A DNA stretch of 64,000 bases from Luzula sylvatica (GCA_946800325.1 OX326961.1:50308293-50372292); one strand, 5' to 3'; shown: positions 36,442-50,261, counted from the first letter of the stretch. Notes: generated by a model not told the origin, from the sequence alone. Numbers and translations are program-made.

Positions 36442-36479
<38 letters not shown>
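36005..36479 (+). mobile_element. 5'-truncated LINE tail with RNase H fragment and long A tail
   Basis: The frame 36022-36237 contains GWIPREHNTEADNLANMA, the C-terminal motif of the RNase H domain found in some plant LINEs. A 3' UTR and a 37-nt A tail (36443-36479) follow. The exact 5' boundary and target duplication were not found. Confidence 0.72.
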
Positions 36480-36484
<5 letters not shown>

Positions 36485-37916
36485 GTCTTTGCGCAGGGAT
36501 TAAATCATGCAACAACCCCCCAACCACTCAACCCCAAGCCCAAGCCCATCATCAATCTCCTTCTGGCCTCCACTAATCCCACGTCTCATGCCCAACCCAA
36601 CCCGAGCTGTCGTGCCTCCAGCCCTCGCCCCTTCTACGAGTAATGATAGGAACCATACCTATTTTCCCGAATTTTACCACGAATCTGACGTGGCAGTGAC
36701 TAGTGTGCCATGTAAAATACACCAACTGTATCCAGAAAATTGTCTAGAAAGAGAGAGAGAGTCAGAGAGAGATAGCTCAAAGAAGTGAAAGAACAGGTCG
36801 ATGAAGAGAGGAGGTACAGAGAGCAAACGAGCTCAAAGAAGCGAACGAGAGAGAATCCGCACAAAACCCCTTAATAAAGACACCAGATCGCCGTCGCCAC
36901 CAGACCGCCATCGCCACCAGACGGCACAAAAACCTACTGAAATCCATATAAAACCAAGATGCAACTCTCAAAACCCTAAATTCAAGAAACGACGGCCAAG
37001 AATAAATAACCAGATTTAATGGACCCAAGAGGAAGAAAATGTATTCATCAAATGGTAAGTGAAGTTATTCATTTATTGGTATTTTTTTCTTGCATAATAA
37101 ACTAGGATTTTTGTAATGGCTAAATATTTATGCTTTTTTATTGAAATTTATGTTTGTTTTACCTGAAATTTGTGTTTTTAAGGTTTCATGACTGGTAAGT
37201 AGATATTTTTTTTTGTTCAATTTTCATTATTGCAGATAAATTACTGGTAATTAGGAATCTTTTTCCAGTCCTAATTGCCATTTTCATATTTATAATTACC
37301 ATATTCATATTTATTTGAGTTTGAAAGTCTGATATGAGTATAATTTGTAATATTTGATATTTATTTCAATCATTTATTATATATATCTAATTTTTTTTTT
37401 TTTTTTGTGATTTTGAGTGTAGCTTAAGCTAATGATATGCGACAGGAATGAAAATTGGGATTTTTGTATGTGATTAATGGTAAGCGAAGTTATTCATTTA
37501 ATGATACGCGACCGGGCAACAAGAATGATAATTGGGATTTTTGCTGATTAAGAGGACGAGAGAAGGAGAGGCGAAGAGAAAAATATGAGTTAGAGAGATG
37601 AAAAATTGGATTTGTAATTGTTAATGAATTTGTAATGGATTTTGCAATTTTTTTGAGAAGAGAATTGCGAATTGTGAAGAGCTTGTGTTTTGTTTTATTT
37701 TATACGAATTGAGAAGTTCCTAAAATATAATTGTTATTAGATCATTATAAATTTAGTACGAGAGTGAAGTGAATAATATACCAGAGAACAAGATTGAGAC
37801 ATTGTCAATAAAAAAACTCGCTCATCTCAAGCAAGATCTGGCACGATCAGTACTTGAGATTTCATCGAGTTGAAAGTTTTTTTAGCAAGATTCCAATGAG
37901 AACAAATTACGTCAGA
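36480..37916. other. Unassigned region with leader-like sequence
   Basis: A Pro-rich frame (36507-36788) and a GA-rich, AAACCCTAAA-containing stretch (36770-37050) resemble a plant gene's 5' region on the plus strand, with a possible splice donor (AATG|GTAAGTG) at about 37057. No downstream exon was recognised. The phrase TGGTAAG(T/C)GAAGTTATTCATTTA occurs at about 37055 and 37480. Confidence 0.3.
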
Positions 37917-38024
37917 TATTCTTACAATAATCATATATTACAATAAAATCATTTTAATACATTCCATAGATATTCTTACAATAATCATATATTACAATAA
38001 AATCATTTTAATACATTCCATAGA
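37917..38024. repeat. Perfect 54-bp tandem duplication
   Basis: TATTCTTACAATAATCATAT...ATTCCATAGA is present twice in direct succession (37917 and 37971). Confidence 0.93.
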
Positions 38025-38962
38025 AACTAAAACAATACTTTTTAAGGCATTTCACACAAAAACTAAAAACTAAAACTAAAACAAGATCATTCAATTACAA
38101 TTATAGTTAACAAAATTAAACAAAATCTTCTAGCCCTCTAAACAAAATTAAACAAGATCATGCAATCATTCTAATACAGCCCAGCCCGTCTATTCTTCAA
38201 TATACTCTTAATAAATTTTAAAAAAAATTAAAAAGAAAATCATTAACTGTAGTTAACAAATTTCAAACAAAATCACCCTTTTCTCTTTATCGTTCTTTCC
38301 ATTTCCATCCTCAAATCTATCTCTAGGGTTCTTGTGACTCGATCGAGGTGTGAGATGGCAACATCCGAATTAGCTCCTCTAGAGAGGCTTCCATTGATGA
38401 ATTGACCGTGCTAGGTCTTGAACCCTTGAAAGGAATCACTATCCCCTGAAAATTCAAACACGAAAATAATTAGATCAAAATACAAAAAATGTAGAATCAC
38501 TATGCAAAATATCCACAAGGGAATCACTATGCTAAAAAAAAGTCACACTCGAAATTGTCCTAAATTTTTTATTGGATTAGTAAAAAAATCAACAGAGAAA
38601 CAACAAACGAAACTTATGGAACAATATGAAACAACAAACAAAACTAGAATAAAAGGCATGATTAACTAGATGATTTTTTTTTCCCAAAAATTTAGGTGTT
38701 ATGTCTAATTTCAGATAATGTAGATAATGTATGGGTTTCTTTGCAAGTTAGAAATAATAGAGAAGCATTGTTAAAAATTTCTCAGTTTCGAGAAAAAAAC
38801 AGTGAAATTGTTGTAGAGAGAGATAGAAAGAGGGAGAGAGAAAGAACAAACCTCAAGAGAGAACACTGAAGCGAGCAAGAGAGAGAGATAACTTCAAGAG
38901 GGAGCACTGAACAAGCACGGAACCCATTGATAGTTCGAGGCGAAGGACTGACCCCCCACGAA

Positions 38963-38965
<3 letters not shown>
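38025..38965 (-). other. Possible two-exon minus-strand transcript remnant
   Basis: A donor-like CTTGAG|GTTTG at 38852 and an acceptor TTTTCAG|GGGATA at 38445 frame an intron. The downstream exon-like piece reads GIVIPFKGSRPSTVNSS and ends at a TAG near 38320. The upstream frame contains stops, so no complete protein is supported and the family is not recognised. Confidence 0.25.

Positions 38966-39003
<38 letters not shown>
38966..39003. repeat. (GA)n microsatellite
   Basis: A GA run of about 19 units inside a GA-rich region. Confidence 0.95.
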
Positions 39004-39008
<5 letters not shown>

Positions 39009-42000
39009 CCCTAGATGAATTGGAGTGGTGGGAAGGAGAACAGGTGAGGGGGAAGAGGGGGAAGAGAGATTTGTGTAAAATTTCAGCGTGTAGAAAAATA
39101 GGGCCACAACCTTGCTGATGTGGCGGACCACTGCCACATCAGCATTTCGGGAAAAAATTCAGGGAAAGAGGTGTGGTTCGTATCATTGCTGCCCCTTCTA
39201 CGGCAAAAACAAAATGCCGCCATCGATCCCATTTTGGTGAAATTTTGGCGGATACAAACAGCCGCCTTTAATTTTCCAAGATTTGGTGAAATTTTGGCGC
39301 CATTCCGCGTTGCTTTTTCCCAAATTCGTCATAAGTTTGGCGCTGGTCACAAATTTTTAGTTACGCGTTACGCCTCTGGACACGCCATTTCTCTTCCATG
39401 AAACAAAAAGGGATCCTCTCTTTGGTTTTGCGATTGCCAAACTATGACTGTACTCTCTAATTGGTTAGTAATTTCTTGTTATGAGTTTCAAATCTTTCAT
39501 TTACTATCAATATCTCTTTAATTAGTGTCTTGGACTTGGAGTGGAGTTGAAAATTTGTGTTATTTTTATACTATGCTTTTTTTTGTGATGGTCAAAAGAG
39601 AAATATCAGCTACGAAAGGCCAAAAGTGTATGTTGTCTTAGATTTTTGTTTTTATCTATGGCTTAATTTTCACATGGTTCTCAGATTTATATGCAAGGGA
39701 CAAAGGAAATCACTTAAAGAATCATCGAAAGAGGTGATCTGTAAGCAACAATCATCAAAAGGGAAATCCAAAGAATCATCTTTAGAGATGTCCAGGAAAT
39801 TAGGCAACCTAAATTGATATTTTGAAATCGAGAATTGTATGTAATAGGCAAACATGTGTTGGTTTGATTCTTTGATTTGGTCCAATAATTGTTTTTACGG
39901 CAGCAATAAGGTTCATTTTTTTTTATCTCTAAGTTTATTTAATCTGAAAATTAGTACAAGTAATTTACCCTATCCAATCTGGTACTTCACTGAATTTTGG
40001 GTTCAGGTTATTGCCTATCATGTTTCGTATTTTTTCATGTTCGATTTTTGTATTTTTGGTTATATATACTTGAATTTCACTTGAATTTTCAGATCCAATA
40101 TGGTATGATTGGTTGTTTTAACTTTTGATGAAATTTCATAGTATTTTTTAATTAAACTTTTAGTCTAAATGTACTAATTTAATTTCGATAATCATGCAAC
40201 TTTCACTTCTAATTTTATACTTTGTAGTTTTGAAGGGAGGAAATTTCGGCAAAATGACAAGTAAATACAATCAAGCTATGGAACATATTGTATGGTTTCT
40301 CTCGCTCTTTCTCGAATAACAAATACCGATATTGTTCTGGTCCAGAAAGCGCCATCAAGTTTACCATGTTGCTATAAATTCTTTTCAAAGGGTCTTTATG
40401 CTAAATTGATAATTTCAAATTTTGCGGGGACAAGACTCGATGATGTTACTGAACGTATTTGATTCCGATCAGTGATCACTCTTCCCTCTCTCATCGCTTT
40501 GATAATTTTGACTACAACTCAGCTTGTTTTTTCCCAAGTCTACGTTTAGCAAAATAAAATATTCTTAGCATTTTATTTATTAAAACATAATTTTGAGTTT
40601 TTTGTTTGTTTTTATCTGATTTATTTTTCAATTCTTGAGCTTCGCAGCATAAATTCCAACTGTGCGTCTTAAAGTGGTATGCAATTTGTACACATCCGTA
40701 TTTTATTCATTTAACATCTCAGATTATTTTATTTCTGAACATTTTTTAGGAATTGCAAATTTTACTGTACTTAATTATATTTTCTTTTATTTAATTAGGG
40801 GCAAAATGAATATACACCCATTTTGGCCTCCAAAAAACCGAAGATGTTGTGACTGCTTGCTACATGAGCGGTAGTGTTGTTACCCGAAAGGGAAATAAAT
40901 TAATCCTAAATTTCAGGTACTTGTATGGCAAATGAATATACACCCATTTTGGCCTCCAAAATAGTGAATGTTGTGGCTAATTTGTGAATGCCAACTATAA
41001 ATTGTGGGGGCTGATATGCAAAATTAATAATTGCATGAACTGTTGTGCAAAATTACAGATTTTGGTTTTTTTTTTTATATCATAACTTTTTGCTTTTTTT
41101 TGTTCAAAATGTTTTGTTTAACTGGCCATGAAGTTTAATTTTTTTTAACTCACCTCTTCCAGTAAGCAGGGGCTATTTTGCATGAGTATGAAGGTAAACA
41201 TTATATTTCCTATTCTCGTAGGGCTATTCATGATATTTTGAGATTTTGTAGTGGTACGTGAATATTATTATTTCCTGTGATTTACCAGGAGTAATGAAAA
41301 TGTTCGACACATGCATCAGGAGGAAAGAGGCGAGGGAGATCGAAATTAGGTCATCTTGTTAGAACATGAATTTGCGAGGTATATTTTGATTTGACGAAGG
41401 TGCTTGAGGGTTGTTTTGCTGAGTTTTAGTAATTCAGGTGCTTGTATGAAAATACTTGGTAATAAGGGACTTATTCGTAAATATTTAATACTACAAGATT
41501 GTTTTACAAGTACTCAACATTGCAGGATCGTTGTGTTGGAATGAAGGGGGTTTGGGGTTAGAATGAAAAAGGCAGTTTTGTTGAATTAGTAATTTTTAGT
41601 AATTTAGGGACTTGTTTGCAAATGTTTGGTGATCTTGGTTTTTTTTGCTAATACCCATTAATGCAGGAACTCTTATGCATCGGAATCCGGGATTATTTTG
41701 TGAATAATATTGTATTAACTGGCTTTTCCAATTTTGAATGTTTATAAATTATTTGATGTAATTTGTATTTTTCTTCATCTAGGCACGATTTTTTCAAATA
41801 TTTGTACGATTTTTCAAATATTGTTTTTCTTCGTCTGGGCAATTGAAATGTTTAATTAAAGGATTTTGGGGATACCAATATAATTGAAGTTAAAACTTGG
41901 ATTTTTTCAAATATGGGCAGGATTTTTCCTTTCGAATATTTATTTTATATAGTTCAGGAGACATTAATCAATAAATTGTTCTGAATTTTTAAAACATAAT

Positions 42001-42290
42001 TTAAACTGAAGTGTTAATATACATTGTGTCCAAAATGCATATGGTTTTGAGAGAAGATACATACTATCCATTAATCAATAAATTGTTCCCTAATGATTTA
42101 TGACTAATCAATATAGAATTTATTTGTTTTATTATTTATATAATATGTATATTTTGTTTGTGTGTATATAATTGTTGACTAGTTTTGAAAGAAGATTAAA
42201 TATTGGATTTTTGAGAAATTTTGGTTTGTAGACGAAATAAGTTTGGAAATTATCAAAATATCCAACATAGTTTGATAATTCCTCAAATAA
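39004..42290. other. Unassigned AT-rich DNA with short direct repeats
   Basis: GGCAAAATGAATATACACCC...TTTTGGCCTCCAAAA occurs at about 40800 and 40928. The region around 39120-39400 repeats GGTGAAATTTTGGCG. Several frames of 60-100 codons occur by chance. No gene is supported. Confidence 0.35.
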
Positions 42291-42292
42291 CA

Positions 42293-42443
42293 CTCTCGAC
42301 TATTCAAAAGTCGAGAGATGTTAAAATGATCGACTATTCAATAGTCGAGAGATGTTAAAATGATCGACTATTCAAAAGTCGAAAATTATTAAACAGATTT
42401 AATTACAAATTAACAAACCTCTCGACTTTTGAAAAGTGGAGAG
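42293..42443. repeat. Palindromic CTCGACT...AGTCGAG repeats (34-bp period)
   Basis: CTCTCGACTATTCAAAAGTCGAGAG begins near 42293. The CGACTATTCAA(A/T)AGTCGA word restarts at 42297, 42331 and 42365. An outlying inverted partner, CTCTCGACTTTTGAAAAGTGGAGAG, lies at about 42419-42443. Each unit is itself a hairpin. Confidence 0.85.
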
Positions 42444-43084
42444 GTTGATTTTAATTCAAAATATGATATATTTTCCCAGATTTTACTATAACATCATTTA
42501 TGTTCTAATTAGTATATTTAATTAAAATGATAACTAGTACACGTTAGCTATTAACTTAATGCGTAATTAATATTTATTCGAATTCATAAATTTTAATGAA
42601 TATTTAATGATATGTTCTAATTATCACGTTAATTAAATGTAATAGTACAAATATGGAGAATACCGCAGGTACATTTCGGAGTACAATAAAAAACGAAGTA
42701 TCATACATAGTATCGTATCCGACACCATACATCAAGTAGGGTTTGAATTTTATATGCATTAATTATTCGCAAATTAACTTTATATAAGTAATATACATAG
42801 TATTGTATTAATAATTATAAAAAATGAAAATTTCTTATCATTTAAATTTTATTTTTCCGACTAAATCCATTTATCAGACATCTCTATTGTATAATTTTAA
42901 TACCAAATTACTTTTTCAAAATCAAAATCCAAAGTATCATATTTATCCTTCAAAAATATAAAATAATTTTTTGATAAAAAAAATAATAAAATAAATATAA
43001 TTGTACCCTCTCAGAAATCTCAAACATCATAACATTATGTTGGAACTAAAAAGAATTGTACCCTCTCAGAAATTTCAAATTATA

Positions 43085-43169
43085 TCATAGTTATATGTAT
43101 AATAATAATATAATAATAATATTTACAATAATATATATTATATTATATTAATTATATATACATAATTTA

Positions 43170-43205
<36 letters not shown>

Positions 43206-43560
43206 TATTATAATGATATTATTATAATTTAATTATATATTATTATAATTATTATATATTATTATAATTTAATAATTTAATTATATATTATTATAATTTA
43301 ATTATAATGATATTATTATAATTTAATTATAATGATATTATTATAATTTAATTATATATTATTATTATTATTAATTATTATGATTTAATAATTTAATTAT
43401 ATATACATAATAATAATATTATGTATGGTAATTATTATATATTATTATAATGATATATAAAATTATATTAATATATTTAATAATTATAAATATAATAATT
43501 GTGTAATTATTATTATAATAATAATAATAATAATAATAATTATTATTATTAGAACAAACT
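43085..43560. repeat. (TTA/TAA)n-rich low-complexity block
   Basis: ATTATT, TAATAA and ATATAT tracts in both orientations, capable of long AT hairpins. Confidence 0.85.
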
Positions 43561-46470
43561 CTAAACTCAATTAGCATGTATTTTGTTAGATTTAAACTTT
43601 TCCATCATCTTGGCACTCTAGATATTTGGAGAATTACAATTTGTAGGTTTATAAGGAGAAATATTTACCCTCATTTGCTAATTCCACATTTTAAAAGATG
43701 TCCAAACAAAGAATTTTAATTTGTTGAATCTTAAAATTCTAATTCCACTTGAAATTCTTACCTCCAAACACCCCCTTAGAGAGTGAGTATTAATGACACA
43801 AATGAAGAATTGAATTAATGACTTATAATAATAAAAAAAGATTACTCAATAATTTAATATTAATGAAAAAAACTAATAACTGATTTAAAATAAACCAATA
43901 ACTAATAGCTGAATATTATTGAATATTACTTTAAATACACAATATTTATATTAATTAATTAATAATTAATAAATATAAAACGAAAACATGTTTCCCTCTA
44001 AAATTTTCATTTTCCCCAAAATTCAAATTTCCCTGATTCGCCTAGTGACTTTATCACCTGCTCTCGCCCACTTGCAATTAGTAGAGGCATCCGAAAATTG
44101 TCTGCATGTGGTGCATATAAGATACTTTCTAACTAATGGGTGGGTCCTCATGCTAAATGGAGAGTGAATGTTTGCTGATGAATGAACCGAGTCCGTTCAA
44201 TTAAAATTCTCATTTATCCTCCTCTAAAACAAGCAACGAATGGTCTCGTGCAAGCAAAAGAAAACACCAATAAAAATTAAGAAAAAATTCAGCGAAAACT
44301 CAGAAAGAAGGAAGCCTTCGAGTGAAGAAACCTAGCTCACGAGAAGAGTCCTGGTCGAGTCTCTAGTAGTTAATACAGAAACCGGCAGTGGCAAACCCTA
44401 ATTTTGTTTATGAATTGGTGAGAATTAGATTGCTAAATTGCTAAATTTCTTTATAAATTGAACATATTTGAACAGGTTAGAGTTGGATTAGCAATTTCTA
44501 AAACTCAAGGACAAGAGTTGGATTTAAACAGATTTGAACATATTTCTACAACTCACACTGGTAATTGCTAATTTTGTTTATTATCATTATTATTAATAAT
44601 TATTATTATTGAAACTCGATTCTCACAGCTTCGAAGAGTACCTCTCTTATCAGTACCAATTTCGGCATCATTGGTGCTTGAAACGGTGGTTTCATCACTG
44701 GCGACCTCGTCTCTGGTAAAAAAAATTTAAAATCCAAAATGAACTCCTAGTTTAGCTGATGCTATCAAGTGACAACAAGGTTCGTATAATTTATTACTGT
44801 TCACTGCTCTTTTTTGTGCTCTTTTGGATTGATTTGCTGTTACATTACCTCATCCTACCTAAATTGAGACTAAATCATCATTAGTTGAGGCCATTGTATC
44901 ATTTAATTCAGGTTAAATTGTGCTTAACTTCTCAGTTACATAGAGAATAACAACTTGACTAGAACAGTGAGACATTCGAATCGGTACCTATCTTGACATT
45001 AGTTAGTTTAATTCTGAATATTTCTTTCTATGTTAATTTTATTTTATGCACTACGATTATTCCTTAATATTTTTTTGCCATGTTTTTTGTGTGTATCAGA
45101 ACAAAGCAAGAGAAATGATATAGAACCTCTTGGACACATTCTTATGTATTTCTTGGGAACAACTTAATAATTGGTACAATTTACAAAAAACCCCTTTAGT
45201 TTTGGAATATTAAAATTTTTGAATGCTTTCGTTTTTAAATTACGTGTTGTCTGCCATGGCAGGGACTAAGAAACAAAAGTACTAAAAGATCAGCGAAAAG
45301 AAAGTCCTCACTTCATTCAAGTAATTAATTGTTTTAATCCTCATTAATTATGTTTCTGGTAAATTTCTTTATCTCGGTTATTTTGAGGAAATAACACTTT
45401 TTATGGTTTATTTGGATTTATTGACATTTTCATGGGGTTTTTTTGCAAATTATTATTTTCTTAAGGTGCGTATTTCTAATGGATTTCCTCTGCCGAATTT
45501 TCTGCGTTTTAGTGTTTTTTTTGTTGTTGCAAAAAAGCAATGTTTTCATGGGTTTTCATGCAATTTTCAGAAATTTCAAATTATTTTGCATGTTCTTCAA
45601 ATCCATATGGATGATGCGAAACATTATCCACTTCAACAATTTGGTGAATCAGGTAACTTTTTTGAAATTAATACCCCTACAAATTCTTTAAATATCATAC
45701 ATGCCCCTACAAAATAGACAATATCACATATACTACTAAAAACAGGCGGGGAAGGGTACTAACGATATTTTAGTTGAACATGTATTTGATATTTTCGGTT
45801 TAATATGTTTACATATTTTTAGTTTTAAATGAAGGCTGCAGATTGTTTAGTTTAAGCAATTTAAATCCTATGATAATAAAAATATCTTGTATCCCTTAAA
45901 ATTAAAAAATGTATTATGTCTTTATTTCAAATAGGTCCCAAAACTTCGAGGAACTAGCAAAGTAAGACGAAACGTGGGCAGTGAAACTAACAATTTTGTA
46001 GATTATGTTAAAGTATGATGGTTTGGATGGAGTACGTTTTTGTGATTTAGGTTAATTTTAATGTACATCATATTTTTATATTTAATTTTGTAATTGTTAA
46101 TAAATATTCTGTATGATAGTAATTGAATTTAGTGTAAGTGAGAATTTTATATTTTAATATAATATTCATATTTTGGCATAATTTTAGAATTATAAATTTA
46201 TATGATTCCTATAAATGTCGGTAAATGACATTGGGTGCATTTTTAAATGTTGATTTTTTACAATGTCGGTAAATCACATTATCGTAAATGTCGGTAAATC
46301 ACATTATCGTCCATACATAACAAGAAATAATCATCAATATAACTTAAAAGATATTATTATACTGTGAATCTCAATTCTAAGCGAAATTTTTAACCAAAAA
46401 ACATAAAATTCAAAATTAGTTAACCCGAAACAAAAATTCCTAATGATCCAAATCCCCGATAAAATAAAAA
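43561..46470. other. Unassigned; leader-like sequence near 44.3 kb
   Basis: At 44280-44450 (plus) a GA-rich, CAAACCCTAATTTTG-containing stretch resembles a plant 5' leader, but no coding exon follows. TAAATGTCGGTAAATCACATTATCG repeats occur near 46215-46310. Confidence 0.3.
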
Positions 46471-47742
46471 TTAATCTTCTTGAAGAATATATGGATGTTC
46501 GTCCCAAAATTTGGGGCCTATTATATCAATATGATCTACTGTCACTACGCTTCGAATTCTTTTGACAGGATTTCCACAATCATCCATCTTCACTATTTCT
46601 TCTACCTGCCAAAACAAAAAATACCGCGACAGGTATTAATTTCCAAATATATTAAGATATCTTGCAAAAATTACAAAACAAATAAATACCTTTTTACGAT
46701 ACACACATGATCCTTTTTTGAATATATCTGATAGCTTTTCATAATTGATCCCAAATTGTTCGAATAGTAGCTCGTTTTTCTCCTTTGTTTGAGTGCCCTG
46801 TCAAATAAATAAAACAAATTCATTAATTCCATTGTAAAAAAATTGAAAATAAACAACACAAAATATACCTTTAGAAATAACTGAGCTTCTTTCTCTGTTT
46901 TTCCAGATTTAACCAACATCCAAAAGCACGTATTATATTGATTATTTATATGACCTTAAATAATTCAAACAAAATTATCAAATTTTGAAACCACAAAAAA
47001 CTTTAATTCTGATTATTTATGCTAACATATTTAAAACTTACAATCTACTTGTCTCCATGAGAGATAATCCTTTAAAACCTTCGATTTTGGATAACACACG
47101 GCTCTTGCATCGAAATACGGTATCTCCTTTAAATCTTTGCTTGGAAAAAATTCTTTCCATTTTATCACGTATAAAGAGGTGAAATACGAAACAAATAAAG
47201 ACACTATCTTGCTGTATAATATATTTACTTTAGATAAATTATTAAATATTTTTTTACAATTAATTTTACAAATTACCTGTCTCGTCTTTGGTAGAATTCA
47301 CTTTTTTCTTTTAACACGAAGCTGAAAAACAAGCATAAACAATTTGAGAACTCGAACGAAAAAAAAATAAAAGAGAAAATTATATACTAAATATAGTTAG
47401 ATATACCTATATTCATCGCTTACGCCATAAGCGAAAATTATGTCTGAAAAATGATTTAGCATTGAGCTGGCACATTCATTCATAAGATTCAAAGCATTTT
47501 CGTCATTTGGCTTTTCAAACTGATGAATTGAGGAGAATCTGCAAATATAACAAGACGAATTGGATTTTCTAGTATATCATCTAAAAAGAAAAATATATGA
47601 ATTTCAAATCTTGGGGGAATTATCATGAATAAACTCACCGATGAAAATGGCAACCATCGATTCTGACAACAATCCAATTCATAAGAGGCAACTTGTCATC
47701 TAATTCAAATTTCTTCACGTACTCGTATTTACTGTTTGCCAT
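46471..47742 (-). CDS. THG1: tRNA(His) guanylyltransferase, single-domain
   Basis: Seven exons on the minus strand: 47639-47742, 47407-47538, 47277-47321, 47042-47211, 46869-46954, 46690-46797 and 46471-46605. The total is 780 nt, coding for 259 residues plus TAA. All junctions are GT-AG and in phase. The enzyme adds the G(-1) needed for HisRS recognition of tRNA-His. The start MANSKYEYVKKFE is the conserved N-terminus. VVRIDGCHFHRF and GVSDEYSFVL hold the catalytic metal-binding Asp/Glu residues. NQYNTCFWMLVKSGKT and EKNELLFEQFGINY are typical later motifs. A 5' UTR intron appears to lie upstream (about 47835-48018), with leader sequence to about 48065. The length matches one THG1 domain, whereas the Arabidopsis homologue I recall carries two in tandem. 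No defects are seen. Confidence 0.92.
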
Positions 47743-48059
47743 TCCTTTCGAAGAAAAATAACAATCTTCGCCTTTTAACTTACTAGAGAAACTACCGTCT
47801 TTGTAAGTAATCGCAAACCCTAAATCCCAAAACTGCAAAGTAGGATATAAAAATCCAATACACACAACAATTACTAAAAAGTACACAAACAATTAGAACA
47901 TACTAATTTCAGGTATCAAAAAACCTAAAATTAAATAAAAGCATGGACAAAAAATCACAAAAAATCGCAAAAAAGAAAACAAAAATTGAACCGAAATCAA
48001 AATCAGACAGGAAATTACCTCGAGAAAAACTGCGAATCGGATCTACCGTCGACAGGTGA

Positions 48060-48062
<3 letters not shown>

Positions 48063-48097
<35 letters not shown>

Positions 48098-48107
48098 CGC
48101 GCGCGGC
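48063..48107. repeat. Compound (GA)n(GC)n microsatellite at the THG1 promoter
   Basis: About 15 GA units run directly into about 7 GC units, at or just upstream of the probable THG1 transcript start. Confidence 0.93.
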
Positions 48108-49379
48108 GTGACTGGTTAGCACGAGATAGGGGCCAGGGCTGATAAGGGCGAGCTAAAATAAACACGTTTGGTGGAGTCGGTTTATACGAATGGCCTTGGT
48201 CTGGGTCTATGGGCTTTTTGTATTCTATAATATTAATGTCTAGAAATCCTACTTATATTTGAAGGCCTTTAAAATGAGTTTTGGAAAAGGTTTGGAAAAA
48301 TGGGAAGTAGTATTTTTTACTTTTTAGAACTAAATTTATATGGAAAGGAAATATTTATTTTAGTTTATTTCAGTTTAATGATTTTCTGATATGGAATCGA
48401 GGATGCTGGATTTTTTTTGTTGACGTAGTTAAATAATTTTATGTTTTAATATATTTTCTGCATATGACCAAATATTTTCGCTCAAATTTTATTAATGAAA
48501 AATAAGATAATATATTGTGAATATTATAAAAAAAAAATCTAATTGTGTAAAGATGGTCTTTCGACCTCAATTGGGAATCAATTGATTCGACTCAGGTTTG
48601 TATTATCGGTAATTTTGTGTCTTTAGTCGTTATAACAACATGAATAAATTTACGGAGGAAATGAAGGGGATGGCTAGAATCTTCTTAAAGGAAGGCGGGA
48701 AAGCTTGCTTTAAAAGACCGCGAATTCCGCGGCCAAGAAAATTGTTAGTATTATCAAAGGGGGGAAGAAATAAGAAACAATATATTGTGAATTTATTATT
48801 ATTGGAGAGTTTTATGGTAAATTTTCTTTCAAATCAAAAGTCTGTATTATTAATTGATAAATATTCAAAATATCATTTGGACAAAGATCACAAGAAAAAT
48901 GATTTATATAGAATTTTTCATTATTATATGTTATGTAAAATAAGTAAATACAAGATGTGAGAGAAATGAGTTAATTTTGTTTAATAGGTCATAAATAAAA
49001 TGTGATCCAAGGTGAGTAGTGATCTATAAATAAATTTTGCATGACAAAAAATGCTTTCAAATAGTCTCTCAATTGTGAAATATATACAAAATATATACAA
49101 AAATTCTAGAAATAAATTGGCAAAAATTTATACAAAATATATGCTCTAGAATTTTACTTCCGATAATTAAAAAGAAAATTCTAGATTTTCTTAGAATAAA
49201 ATAATTTTTGAGACATTTGAGGAATCATTAATTGAAAATAATCATGGAATGATTTGCAATGATATGAATGTCGTTTCGTGGCTCCTATGGATAGTAAACA
49301 AATATGTAAAGTCCGAAGAAATTTTTGTTTTATCTATGAATTTGAATTATGACTGTTATAATTTTTAAAAAATATATAA
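48108..49379. other. Intergenic AT-rich DNA
   Basis: It includes the probable THG1 promoter. A 107-codon basic frame (48640-48960) has no recognised motif and is probably chance. Confidence 0.35.
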
Positions 49380-49388
49380 TATTATATA

Positions 49389-50252
49389 GGGATATTTTCA
49401 AAAAATCTCCTATCTTTTTTGGATATTCTAAAAAAACCCCTATCCTTTTGGAAACTCCAAAAAATTTCCTCTACCAAATTTTTATTTTCAAATACCCCTA
49501 TGGTGTTAAAGTTAACCATGGATGGTGTTAAAAAAAATTTATGACCAAAATACCCTTCATCTACATATGTAGTAACTAAAAGAATATTTTTGTTATTTGT
49601 ATTAATTTTTAAAAAATTTCAATTACTTTTAGCTTATATTAATTTAAAAAAAATAATTATCATCTGTTATATTTATATAATTTTAATATTCATACGTTAT
49701 ATATATTTGACTTTTATATTTTTACGGAAAAAATAACATACAATAATAATAAGATGAACAACAATATTGAAAGAACACCTTGCAAATATTTAAAAATTAA
49801 AATATCATGAAATTATTAAAAACATACAAAAAAGAAGAACGAAAATAAAAAAAACTAGAAATTTAAAAAAATATTTTTCTGTCAATATATTTTCAAAATG
49901 TTTATTTTATTATTATCTGATGTTTATTTTTATTGAATAATAAATAAAATTTTAAAATTATACAAACACAGCATTTAATAATTTTGTTTTTGTAAAATCA
50001 CTATACGCTAAAAAATAATTATGAATTTTCTTAAAATTAATCAAATTAATGAATAATTAACAAAAAATATACATATGAAAATAGAAAGATATTTTGGTCA
50101 TAATATTTTTTTTAACAACATTCATGGTTAAATTTAATCCCATAGGGGGTATTTGAAAATAAAAATTTGGTAGAGGAGTTTTTTGGAGTTTCCAAAAAGA
50201 TAGGATTTTTTAGAATATCCAAAAAAGATAGGGGATTTTTAAAAACTTTCCC
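49389..50252. mobile_element. Non-autonomous MULE (Mutator-like MITE), TSD TATTATATA
   Basis: Long terminal inverted repeats of about 165 bp (49389-49555 and 50095-50252, starting GGGATATTTTCAAAAAATC) flank an AT-rich centre without coding sequence. A perfect 9-bp target duplication TATTATATA lies at 49380-49388 and 50253-50261. Long TIRs with a 9-bp duplication are diagnostic of Mutator-like elements. Confidence 0.93.
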
Positions 50253-50261
50253 TATTATATA

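Noticed and set aside
36507..36788. Pro-rich 93-codon frame as a real gene
   Set aside because: Follows a LINE poly-A tail, low complexity, no downstream exons found; kept only as leader-like sequence.
45403..45717. 104-codon frame
   Set aside because: Low-complexity Phe/Leu-rich sequence in AT-rich DNA with no family features.
47743..47892. In-frame upstream extension of THG1
   Set aside because: It lies across a probable 5' UTR intron acceptor and lacks conservation; the conserved N-terminus begins at 47742.
48640..48960. 107-codon basic reading frame
   Set aside because: No motif, no splice or promoter context, AT-rich codons; probably chance.
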